The notes under the pieces: generated by a model | Told to the model about the DNA's origin: nothing | Database searches by the model: none | Seen by the model: the letters and a program-made list of their open reading frames with translations, nothing else | Translations under genes and position numbers: made by a program | Assembly: GCA_019894765.1 (NCBI GenBank) | Contig: JAGXNT010000037.1 | Location: 1-64,000, forward strand | Source: Candidatus Heimdallarchaeota archaeon | GTDB lineage: Archaea > Asgardarchaeota > Heimdallarchaeia > JABLTI01 | Direction: 5' to 3' | DNA length: 64,000 nt | Shown: piece after piece, positions 56,987-64,000 of the stretch | Layout of the letters: each line of letters starts with the position of its first letter | Numbering within the stretch: the stretch's first letter is position 1

Positions 56987-58096
56987 TTGAAATTGAAAGT
57001 AAAGATAGGTAATGATATCAAAAACTACCAATCAATCTGGTGGAGTAACGAAGGTTTTATTCAAGTTATTGATCAAAGAAAGCTGCCTTTTTCTTTTGAA
57101 ATCTTTACTGTGAAAACAGTCGAAGATACTTGTTTTGTGATAAAAGAAATGGTAGTGAGAGGAGCTCCTCTAATTGGAGTTACTGCAGCGTTTGGACTTG
57201 TTTTAGCAGCAAACTCATGTAAAAATAAGGAGTTTGAAGAATTCAATAATGTCTTAGTTACAGCAGCAAATAATCTTTCAAAAACTCGACCAACAGCTGT
57301 TGATCTATTTAATTCGATTCAAAGAATTATGAAGAACATCAATTCCAAAGAATCTGTAAATGAAAACATTGCTAGTATAAAGAAAGAAGCAGAAACTCTG
57401 AGATGGGAAACAATCGATGAATGCAGATTGTTAGGGGAGTACGGGAATCAACTAATTAAAAATGAATGTCGAATTATGACTATTTGTAATGCTGGCGCAC
57501 TTGCTACTGTTGACATTGGAACTGCCTTAGCTCCCTTAAGAAAAGGGAAATCTGAAGGAAAGAAGATTACAGTTTATGTGAATGAAACAAGACCGAGAAT
57601 GCAGGGGGCGAGATTAACAGCATGGGAGCTTTATAATGAGGATATTGAGCATTACATTATTACAGATAATTCTGCAGGACATATCATAAAAAATGGTTTA
57701 ATTGATTTAGTGATTACAGGAGCAGATAGGATTGTTTTGAATGGTGATGTAGCTAACAAAATCGGCACATACACTTTGAGTGTTCTATGTAAAGAAAACA
57801 ATGTTCCGTTCTATGTAGCAGCTCCAATTAGCACTTTTGATAGAATAACCAAAAATGGAAAAGATATAACAATAGAGGAAAGAGATGGAAAGGAAGTTCG
57901 AACTGCTCTAAGTGTAGAAGATAAACAAGATACAAATCCAAAAAGACGAATTATTCATCATATTCAATCACCTAATCTTAATCCTGCTTTTGATGTCACA
58001 CCAAGTAAGAATATTACTGGAATCATTACACCTGAAGGAATTTTAGTACAGCCCTTAGAGAAATCCATAGCGAAATTACTCAAAAATAGGTTGTAA
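56987..58096 (+). CDS. mtnA: S-methyl-5-thioribose-1-phosphate isomerase
   Basis: An open frame runs upstream into gfcR, but a TTG at 56987 or 56993 (K[V/L]KIGNDIKNY) is the natural start, giving about 368 residues. MVVRGAPLIGVTAAFG, TRPTAVDLF, CNAGALAT (catalytic Cys), ETRPRMQGARLTAWEL, ITGADRI (catalytic Asp) and NGDVANKIGTY all match MtnA rather than ribose-1,5-bisphosphate isomerase. It isomerises methylthioribose-1-phosphate in methionine salvage. Confidence 0.93.
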   Translation: MKLKVKIGNDIKNYQSIWWSNEGFIQVIDQRKLPFSFEIFTVKTVEDTCFVIKEMVVRGAPLIGVTAAFGLVLAANSCKNKEFEEFNNVLVTAANNLSKTRPTAVDLFNSIQRIMKNINSKESVNENIASIKKEAETLRWETIDECRLLGEYGNQLIKNECRIMTICNAGALATVDIGTALAPLRKGKSEGKKITVYVNETRPRMQGARLTAWELYNEDIEHYIITDNSAGHIIKNGLIDLVITGADRIVLNGDVANKIGTYTLSVLCKENNVPFYVAAPISTFDRITKNGKDITIEERDGKEVRTALSVEDKQDTNPKRRIIHHIQSPNLNPAFDVTPSKNITGIITPEGILVQPLEKSIAKLLKNRL

Positions 58097-58144
58097 TGTT
58101 ATATCGCAAAGACTTTTTTATTAAAAATATCAACTGTTTATTAG

Positions 58145-58522
58145 TTGATTACCATGGGGAAAAAAGTTAAACCAGGTATGAGCCCAGTTGAAATTGCAAC
58201 TTTGCATTATGAACTTCTTATGGAAAATGACAGAGATGAGTGGTTGAATACCTTCAGAAAACACCACCGAGATCAAGCTGACCGATACGGTTCTTCCCCT
58301 GATCTTTATTGGAGAACAGGTCGAAAATACGTTGACAAACTTGGTTATTCCTATAAATTCAAACTTGTAGATGAAAAATATAGCACAGATGACCACAAGA
58401 AGATATTCTTCCATAGACTTAGCAAAGAAGGAAAACCACAAGGTTCTGGACAAGTTCCAATTCACATAAGAAAAGATGAAGAAGATGATAATGAGTGGCG
58501 TGTAGACATCGCAAGTTGGTAA
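58145..58522 (+). CDS. Small NTF2/SnoaL-like protein, unknown
   Basis: A 125-residue protein (TTG 58145 or ATG 58154). SPVEIATLHYELLMENDRDE followed by WLNTFRK and a beta-rich C-terminus (FKLVDEKY, GQVPIHIRKDE, EWRVDIASW) resembles the helix-then-sheet order of NTF2-like domains. Uncertain. A T-run-linked hairpin (GGGA/TCCC) lies after the stop at about 58536. Confidence 0.5.
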   Translation: MITMGKKVKPGMSPVEIATLHYELLMENDRDEWLNTFRKHHRDQADRYGSSPDLYWRTGRKYVDKLGYSYKFKLVDEKYSTDDHKKIFFHRLSKEGKPQGSGQVPIHIRKDEEDDNEWRVDIASW

Positions 58523-58665
58523 TTTTAATTTGTTTGGGATTAATTTCCCTTTTTTTTCTTTTTCTTAGAATTTTTTCTCATTAATTGAAAAAGATAAAAT
58601 AAGGATGGATTTAAAAATAGTAAGTAATATCAATTTTTAGTAAGAAATAACAGTAGGCGAAAATT

Positions 58666-59007
58666 ATGGCAATAAACCCAAGAGATCTTCAAAAAATGAT
58701 GAAAAAAATGAAAATGATTGAGTTAAAAGGAGTAGAAGAGGTCATCATTAGATTTGCAGATCATGAATTAACTATACCAAATGCAGAAGTTACAAAGATG
58801 CAAATGGGTGGAGAAGTTTACCAGGTTTCAGGAAATGCACAGAAAAGAGATAGAACTGATGTAGAAGTCATTGAGATTGAAATCTCTGATGAAGACGTTC
58901 AGTTAGTCGCTTCCCAAGCTGGTGTTTCTGAAGAAGTAGCAGAAGATGCTTTGCTTGAAAGTGAGGGGGATATAGCAAAAGCAATTATGTTTTTAAAATC
59001 AAAATAA
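58666..59007 (+). CDS. nac: Nascent polypeptide-associated complex protein (aNAC)
   Basis: A 113-residue protein: NAC domain (about 1-70; RDLQKMMKKMKM, VIIRFADHELTIPNAEVTKM) plus a C-terminal UBA domain (about 75-113; VQLVASQAGVSEEVAEDALL, GDIAKAIMFLK). This is the single archaeal NAC that homodimerises at the ribosome exit. The eukaryotic alpha-NAC shares the UBA. Confidence 0.95.
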   Translation: MAINPRDLQKMMKKMKMIELKGVEEVIIRFADHELTIPNAEVTKMQMGGEVYQVSGNAQKRDRTDVEVIEIEISDEDVQLVASQAGVSEEVAEDALLESEGDIAKAIMFLKSK

Positions 59008-59018
59008 GTAATTTGAAC

Positions 59019-61040
59019 TCAAGAGTTATTTTCTTTGGAAAATAGCTCATCTATTTCTCTATGACCAAATTTTATTACAGGGCAACGATTGTGACACTCC
59101 ATACATTGTGTACAAAGAGAGACATTAATTTCTGTTTGATTTAAAGTAGGATTAATATTTATGGCCTCACTTGCACAATGAACAAGGCACGTTTGGCAAC
59201 CAGTGCATTCCTCTGATCTGAATACCTCTAAAACCAGTTTCTTCAACAATTTTTTCACTGTAAACGGATTTTTCCCTTTAGCTGTTATTGCTCCGTCTGC
59301 AGAAATAGATATTGTAGTTCCTTTCTTATCTATTCCCCGTAAGATTCCTAATTCCTCATCATAATCAGTTTCGGTGAAAATTTGCCAAAATTGCAGTAAT
59401 CTAGTAAGATTCAATGGTGAATTAAATGTCCCTTCGATTATTACCTCCCCTGTTTGGCAAGTGGTGAATCCTTCAAATAATTCGAAATTTAAACTCCAAT
59501 CCCCGATCGTTTTCTCTACTTTTTTCTCGTAATCTAAATTTACCCCTGTTTCAACTGCTAAATCTTTTATTTTCTTAGGTAATCGCTTCCATCGCCAAAG
59601 TCCCCATGTTATCCATTCTTTTGGCAATGAATTTTCCTTTTGCCATTTTTCAAGGAAATCCATCCAACTCTTCCATAAAACAGGTTTTAGCTCTTTTATT
59701 ATTTCAAAAGTTGCTTGATTACTCGCAGGGCATAACCAGCAACCAATTCGAGATAATCCTTCTTCATACAGCGGATTATATTCTAGTTCTTCTTTGAAGA
59801 TATACATCCAAACATGTAAAGCAGTCCATTTTTGAATCGGAGTAAAATTAACTTGGTTTGGAATCCATGGATTAGACCATAGAGTTTTACTAGCAAATCT
59901 GGCAATACTCTCGTATCCCCTTTGACCTACAATACTCAATGTTTTTTCGCCCACGCATTCCTCAATTAGATCATTAATTGGGCCGATTTTCAGGATTTTA
60001 CAACAATAACGATAATCCTTCCCCGGTGGGCCAAAATTATCGGTACTTGACCAGAATTTTTCCTCAGAAATATCTTTGCGACAGTAATTATCTCTTAAGT
60101 TAAATTTAGAGATAAGTTCCTCAACATAATCAATTGTTTCTTGGAATTCAAGACTTGTATTAACAAAGAGTATTCTGAAATCTAAATTGGGAATTTTTCT
60201 TGCTAATTGTAAACAAACTAAGGAGTCTTTACCGCCACTAAACGAGACAGAAAGTGGTAAATCACTGTGAAGTCTTCTTGCGTCATTTATTGCGGTAATA
60301 GCTCGTTTTTCATATTCCTCGATAGTCTTTGTATTTGCTTCAACAGCTTTTTTCCAAGAAGGTTGAGTTGTTTTCTGAGCATAATCAAAATTTGAATCGA
60401 ATTTCTTCAAGTAGTATTTTGGTTTCAAGACAACTCCTTTCGTACTATTTTTGAGATGCTTAGCATCAATCCTCATATTCCCGATTGAGAGAACTTCTCC
60501 TTCAGGAGATAATGCTATAGCAACTTCCCCTTTTCTTAGAGATTCATCAATTCTAATAACACCAGGTGCAAGAACATTGTAACCTGCTATTATAAAGCTC
60601 ACAGCACCTTCATCAACAGTGAGAGTCTTTTTCTTTTTATTCGAGTTCTCAAAAATCCTCTTAGCACCAATCATTCGAGGAGAAAAATCCCAATCCTCTA
60701 AAAATAGATTATACCGTAAAGCTCCAACTATATGACCATCAATGATTACTTCATCCAATAAATCTTCATAGGATGTTTCATTTAGTAGAACAATTCTACC
60801 TTTAACTAAACCAAGTGCTTCTGCACTTCCTTTTCCAAACTTCTCATCAACGATTAAAGCTATTCTATTGATATCTTTGTTAAAAGCAGGACGAACGTCA
60901 CCTGGAGGAGCAATGTTAACGCTTCTCGATTGTTCTCCACAAAGTCCACATGTTTTCTTGTCAAGTATTGGTATATTACACAAATCGCACCATTTTAACT
61001 TGATAGCCCCCAAAAAAGGAGCTCTTTTGGACTTTTTCAT
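59019..61040 (-). CDS. PAPS-reductase-like PP-loop protein with zinc ribbon, PUA-like and ferredoxin domains
   Basis: The 673-residue protein has a zinc ribbon (Cys18, Cys21, Cys31, Cys34) at the N-terminus. A PUA-like unit comes next (about 130-210; GYNVLAPGVIRID). The PAPS reductase / ATP PP-loop domain (SVSFSGGKDSLVCLQLA) follows. The C-terminus has two [4Fe-4S] ferredoxin motifs, CTGCQTCLVHC and CTQCMECHNRCP. This mixture is known as an archaeal family of undecided role, probably in sulfur activation or tRNA thiolation. No sulfate assimilation gene is beside it. Confidence 0.85.
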   Translation of the reverse strand: MKKSKRAPFLGAIKLKWCDLCNIPILDKKTCGLCGEQSRSVNIAPPGDVRPAFNKDINRIALIVDEKFGKGSAEALGLVKGRIVLLNETSYEDLLDEVIIDGHIVGALRYNLFLEDWDFSPRMIGAKRIFENSNKKKKTLTVDEGAVSFIIAGYNVLAPGVIRIDESLRKGEVAIALSPEGEVLSIGNMRIDAKHLKNSTKGVVLKPKYYLKKFDSNFDYAQKTTQPSWKKAVEANTKTIEEYEKRAITAINDARRLHSDLPLSVSFSGGKDSLVCLQLARKIPNLDFRILFVNTSLEFQETIDYVEELISKFNLRDNYCRKDISEEKFWSSTDNFGPPGKDYRYCCKILKIGPINDLIEECVGEKTLSIVGQRGYESIARFASKTLWSNPWIPNQVNFTPIQKWTALHVWMYIFKEELEYNPLYEEGLSRIGCWLCPASNQATFEIIKELKPVLWKSWMDFLEKWQKENSLPKEWITWGLWRWKRLPKKIKDLAVETGVNLDYEKKVEKTIGDWSLNFELFEGFTTCQTGEVIIEGTFNSPLNLTRLLQFWQIFTETDYDEELGILRGIDKKGTTISISADGAITAKGKNPFTVKKLLKKLVLEVFRSEECTGCQTCLVHCASEAININPTLNQTEINVSLCTQCMECHNRCPVIKFGHREIDELFSKENNS

Positions 61041-61128
61041 TCCAATTTCATTCCAATATCTAACAAATAATTTACAGAAAATAAGAGCTACAGAAAAACT
61101 TGATGATGATTAACAGTTTCCTGCTTCA

Positions 61129-61500
61129 CTATATTTTTGGTTGTTGAGATTCTTGATCCTTTTCTGCTGAAATATCAACACCTATAGCTCGTTTGATCAA
61201 ATCTGTAAGGGGATCAACACCTTCAGCAACTCCTTTTTTATCAGAGGTTCGAATTTCAACTATAATTGGGAATGTTTTCTTTCCGGATCTAATATCATCA
61301 ATTAAATCATGATGTAATCTTGCGATTTCATCATCAATAATAAGAATGCCAATATCAGGATCTTGAGTTAACTCCATAATCCTCTCAGCAGCTTGTTCCG
61401 GGCTTTCTATAATATAGCAATCTTTCAAACCGCCAAGACGAAGACCCATAGAGACATCCGCATTGGTTAGACTTACAATTTTCATCGTATTCATTCCCAT
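61129..61500 (-). CDS. atpF: A-type ATP synthase subunit F
   Basis: A 123-residue Rossmann-like protein. MKIVSLTNADVSMGLRLGG (from Met6) is the family's opening, so ATG 61485 is the likely start. GILIIDDEIA and FPIIVEIRTSD are the central strands. Subunit F sits on the rotor of the A-type ATPase. Subunit H lies 14 nt upstream; subunits A, B, C, D, E, I and K are not in the window. Confidence 0.9.
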   Translation of the reverse strand: MGMNTMKIVSLTNADVSMGLRLGGLKDCYIIESPEQAAERIMELTQDPDIGILIIDDEIARLHHDLIDDIRSGKKTFPIIVEIRTSDKKGVAEGVDPLTDLIKRAIGVDISAEKDQESQQPKI

Positions 61501-61514
61501 GTTATGGATAACAC

Positions 61515-61829
61515 TTATATCTTTTCTACAGTTGTGATTGAATCCACAACAAGTTCTAAAGCGGCTTTTTGATTTTTCTTCTTCTTCGCTTCAATCTCTG
61601 TAAGAGAATTTTCAATCTCAGCTTTGGATTTCTTGCGTTCTTTATCCACTGTCTTCTTTGATGATACTTTTAAGGCTTCGATTTCTTCTCGAGCAGCTTC
61701 TTTAGCTTGAACTGTCAGATTTCCGGAATCTTTCTGTGTTTTCCGAATGTTTTCTTGAGCTTTTTGTTTTGTCTCTTGTATTATTTTTTCAGCCTTTTTT
61801 TCTGCTTTCCTAATTTCTTCAATGCTCAT
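61515..61829 (-). CDS. ahaH: A-type ATP synthase subunit H (peripheral stalk)
   Basis: A 104-residue all-helical, Lys/Glu/Ala-rich coiled coil (RKAEKKAEKIIQETKQKAQE) of the length of subunit H, the stalk partner of subunit E. Assignment depends on size, composition and the neighbouring subunit F. Composition-driven coiled coils are easily confused. Confidence 0.7.
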   Translation of the reverse strand: MSIEEIRKAEKKAEKIIQETKQKAQENIRKTQKDSGNLTVQAKEAAREEIEALKVSSKKTVDKERKKSKAEIENSLTEIEAKKKKNQKAALELVVDSITTVEKI

Positions 61830-62120
61830 TTTTGAACCTCAGTTTTTTTATCTGCTATTCAACGAGTTATCCTCAACTTAGCTCTTTTTATTTTTTCTGT
61901 TAACGCGAATATTTGTTTCTAATATATCTATTTTGTTTAGAAAACGACATTAGAGGGTCTTCTGCACTACAAATACTTAGCTGTATAAATACAAAATAAG
62001 TTTAGTGTCTTATTAAGATAGTTTTGTTATCCTCTCTTTTGTCATATTAGAAAGACTAAAAACATTCACGAAGGGAAGTATAACTGCTATTCAAAAAATT
62101 TGAACAAGGTAAAAAGATAA

Positions 62121-62879
62121 ATGTCAAATGAAATTCAACCACCAATTGCTACATCAAATGAGATTGGATTAGCGATAGTATTAATGGAAGATATAGGACC
62201 CCAAACTCATATCAATTTCTCGGATTTGGATGAAATCTCTGCAATGTACCTAGCAATTAAAGGTTTCACAGCATTTATGACAGGTTTTGAAAGAACGGAT
62301 TTTGGTCCTGGGAAAATTAGAGGTATCCTACAAATTCCGGAAAGCAATTTCTATGCAGTTGCGTTTGATTTGAATATGAGAGGAACAGGTTTTGAGGAAG
62401 ACCCTCGATTACAAAAAAGCAGAGTGGGTATTTTTTGTTTGATTGCCAATGATGAGCAATTGGATTCAATTAGAAGATTCTATCGGGAAACAGAAGAATT
62501 TCTTGTTGATAAATTAAAAATAGTGAATACTGTAAATCACTTGAATGAGTCTTTATGTCAAAATATAAAAGAAGACTATAATGCATACTTAAAAACTTTA
62601 ATCCAAAAAACTCAAGTGAAGGATGTGATTGAAACACACAGTTTATTTGAAATTAGTGTTTTATTAGCACTTCCGAAAGACGAGAATTTATCTGCGAGAG
62701 TTATAATGGATGCAATGAGTACAAAAGAGCAGGGAATATCAATAGATGAAATCAGTAAGATAACAAAGCGTAAGATGAAAGCAGAACAAATTATTATTGA
62801 TAATTTATTGGAAAAAGGTTTGATAATTGCAAATCCTTCTTCTAAAGACAAAGATGGAATGAGGTATTTAGCGAAATAA
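62121..62879 (+). CDS. Longin-like domain protein with C-terminal winged helix
   Basis: A 252-residue protein. LAIVLMEDIGPQTHINFS (17-34) is a strand with a GP turn, as in the 5014 protein. A helix and a sheet (IRGILQIPESNFYAVAFDLN) follow, then IFCLIANDEQL, with a long helix next. Residues about 200-252 have a winged-helix shape (IDEISKITKRKMKAEQIIID). It lies 24 nt before the ParA/MinD gene, probably one operon. It may be a partner of a small GTPase or of that ATPase. Function not known. Confidence 0.55.
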   Translation: MSNEIQPPIATSNEIGLAIVLMEDIGPQTHINFSDLDEISAMYLAIKGFTAFMTGFERTDFGPGKIRGILQIPESNFYAVAFDLNMRGTGFEEDPRLQKSRVGIFCLIANDEQLDSIRRFYRETEEFLVDKLKIVNTVNHLNESLCQNIKEDYNAYLKTLIQKTQVKDVIETHSLFEISVLLALPKDENLSARVIMDAMSTKEQGISIDEISKITKRKMKAEQIIIDNLLEKGLIIANPSSKDKDGMRYLAK

Positions 62880-62902
62880 ATGTTAATGGAGTTCATGTTT
62901 AA

Positions 62903-63724
62903 TTGAAAACGATAATTCTGCATAGTTACAAAGGGGGAACAGGTAAAACAACACTAGCTCTTAACATCGCAATTAGTTTTGCAAAAAAAGGATTCAAGAC
63001 CTTAGCAATAGATGCTGATCTCAATGCACCCACTTTCGAGAGTATCTTCACAGGTTTGAAGCCCAAATACAAATTTAATGATCTTTTTGAAATACGAGAA
63101 AAGAAAACAAAATCAGAGATAGAAAATGAAGCGGAATTGGTTCCGCCAACACCTCAAGATTTACCTGTAAAATCATTACTTCATAAGAATCTCGATTTGA
63201 TTTTCGCTAATTCCAAACCACAATTTGGTGTAGGATTACTAAGCATGGATAAGAATTTCCACTCCGCAGCACTTAAGAAATTATATCGTGCTAAAAATGA
63301 ATTCGAGGAAATGGGTTATGATTATATGATAATTGATACCTCTCCTTCTTTGAATTTAGCTTCTATTAATTCTATTATTATCGCTGATGCTTCCTTAATT
63401 GTTTTAAGACCAAACAAGTATGGCATTGCAGGCACAACTTTCCTTTTGAAAGAATTATACTCAATGCTTGGAACTCTTAAAAGAAAAGACTACATAATCT
63501 TTAATCAAATAGTTGTTGGTACCCCCTCGAAATTAGTTAATCAATGGAAAAAACACTTCAAGAAGCGATTAGATGTGGAAACCATTGGTACGATTCATTG
63601 CAATTGTGGGATCGCATTGAACATGTTGTTTGGCAATTTAATTGTAGAAGATGATCCTGAGTCTGAATTTCTCAATGTAATTGATAGTATTGTTATGAAG
63701 TTACAGCGTGATTTAAAGAATTAA
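62903..63724 (+). CDS. ParA/MinD-family ATPase
   Basis: A 273-residue protein with a TTG start. SYKGGTGKTTLALN (8-21) is the deviant Walker A motif with the signature lysine. AIDADLNAPT and MIIDTSPSLN are switch I and Walker B. VLRPNKYGIAGT closes the site. It binds ATP as a dimer. Families do DNA segregation, division-site placement or protein loading; there is no ParB or FtsZ beside it. The partner may be the winged-helix longin-like protein just upstream. Confidence 0.88.
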   Translation: MKTIILHSYKGGTGKTTLALNIAISFAKKGFKTLAIDADLNAPTFESIFTGLKPKYKFNDLFEIREKKTKSEIENEAELVPPTPQDLPVKSLLHKNLDLIFANSKPQFGVGLLSMDKNFHSAALKKLYRAKNEFEEMGYDYMIIDTSPSLNLASINSIIIADASLIVLRPNKYGIAGTTFLLKELYSMLGTLKRKDYIIFNQIVVGTPSKLVNQWKKHFKKRLDVETIGTIHCNCGIALNMLFGNLIVEDDPESEFLNVIDSIVMKLQRDLKN

Positions 63725-63819
63725 GAGAGAAAATCACAACTCAGATTCTTTATCTATGGAAAGATTTTTTCCTAAAAAGAGTGAGATTAGAGTAACCAAG
63801 GTGGAGTGCTTAATCGTTT

Positions 63820-64000
63820 GTCTAAAATCATTGGTATTGACATTTTAGCTGGAACCTCAAGTCAAAAACTTGGTTCAATAAGTGCGAATCGTTTTGCAGC
63901 TGTCGTTATGGAAGACGATAAAATAATCGATTCCGATAACTCAATATCATTGAGGAATTTGGTAAAGCTATGCCGAACTCATGAACCTACTTACCTTGGG
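63820..64000 (+). CDS. DUF460-family protein (N-terminal part, cut by window end)
   Basis: Starting at TTG 63820 after GGTGGAG (63802-63808) the peptide begins MSKIIGIDILAGTSSQK, then FAAVVMEDDKI, then SLRNLVKLCRTHEPTYLG. This matches the start of the archaeal DUF460 family, with an RNase-H-like nuclease fold. The rest is beyond the window. GTG 63808 in the same frame overlaps the ribosome site and is less likely. Confidence 0.75.

Overview
The window is archaeal and most probably from an Asgard (Promethearchaeota) genome. The 16S rRNA gene carries the archaeal 5' end and the universal 519, 787 and 907 sites. The genes include archaeal-only or archaeal-type families: KEOPS Cgi121, TAN1-like THUMP protein, GfcR, aNAC with a UBA tail, A-type ATPase subunits F and H, archaeal UMP kinase, PAC2 and DUF460. 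Several eukaryote-like families point to Asgard: a ubiquitin-like protein ending in Gly-Gly, a RING-like zinc protein, a GT22 (ALG9/PIG-B type) mannosyltransferase, possible longin-like proteins and a 2312-residue alpha-solenoid with a PCI-like end. The DNA is AT-rich, TTG and GTG starts are frequent, and genes sit in short operons. The exact Asgard lineage cannot be fixed by eye.

Layout. 1-3800: a fragment of a luciferase-like monooxygenase, a membrane-anchored beta-helix protein flanked by a near-identical ~40-bp direct repeat, and a 16S rRNA gene with no 23S beside it; the 16S upstream region holds a possible structured RNA. 3800-9000: membrane and unknown proteins, probably Asgard-specific. 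9100-15800: PlsY-like acyltransferase, a PAS/thioredoxin/PAS sensor without a phospho-acceptor histidine, and the HyuA-HyuB hydantoinase pair. 15900-25000: homocysteine methyltransferase, PAC2, HD phosphohydrolase plus E1-like enzyme, a membrane protein with possible beta-grasp domains, the GT22 mannosyltransferase and a beta-CASP nuclease. 25160-32100: the giant solenoid. 32100-37400: GHMP kinase, a small possible longin-like protein with tandem 7TM paralogues, a phosphoribosyltransferase, Cgi121 and the THUMP protein. 37400-43800: Sec11-type signal peptidase with an outer domain, LarE-LarB, ubiquitin-like protein, pilin-like surface protein and PyrD-PyrK. 43800-52600: DnaK-GrpE, a 7TM-like protein, a PD-(D/E)XK-like protein, UMP kinase, TPR protein, a winged-helix regulator and uS12-uS7, with uS7 carrying a histone-H1-like tail. 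52800-64000: RING-like protein, TPR protein, class V aminotransferase, GfcR-MtnA, aNAC, a PAPS-reductase-like ferredoxin fusion, ATPase F/H, a longin-like protein with a ParA/MinD ATPase, and the start of a DUF460 gene.

How the genes connect. There is pyrimidine supply (PyrD/PyrK, UMP kinase), methionine and methylthio salvage (homocysteine methyltransferase, MtnA), synthesis of the nickel-pincer cofactor precursor (LarB, LarE), protein folding at the ribosome (aNAC, DnaK/GrpE), tRNA modification (Cgi121, THUMP) and surface protein export and glycosylation. The ubiquitin-like protein, E1-like enzyme and RING-like protein could form a conjugation or sulfur-transfer set, but they are scattered and no E2 or deubiquitinase lies nearby.
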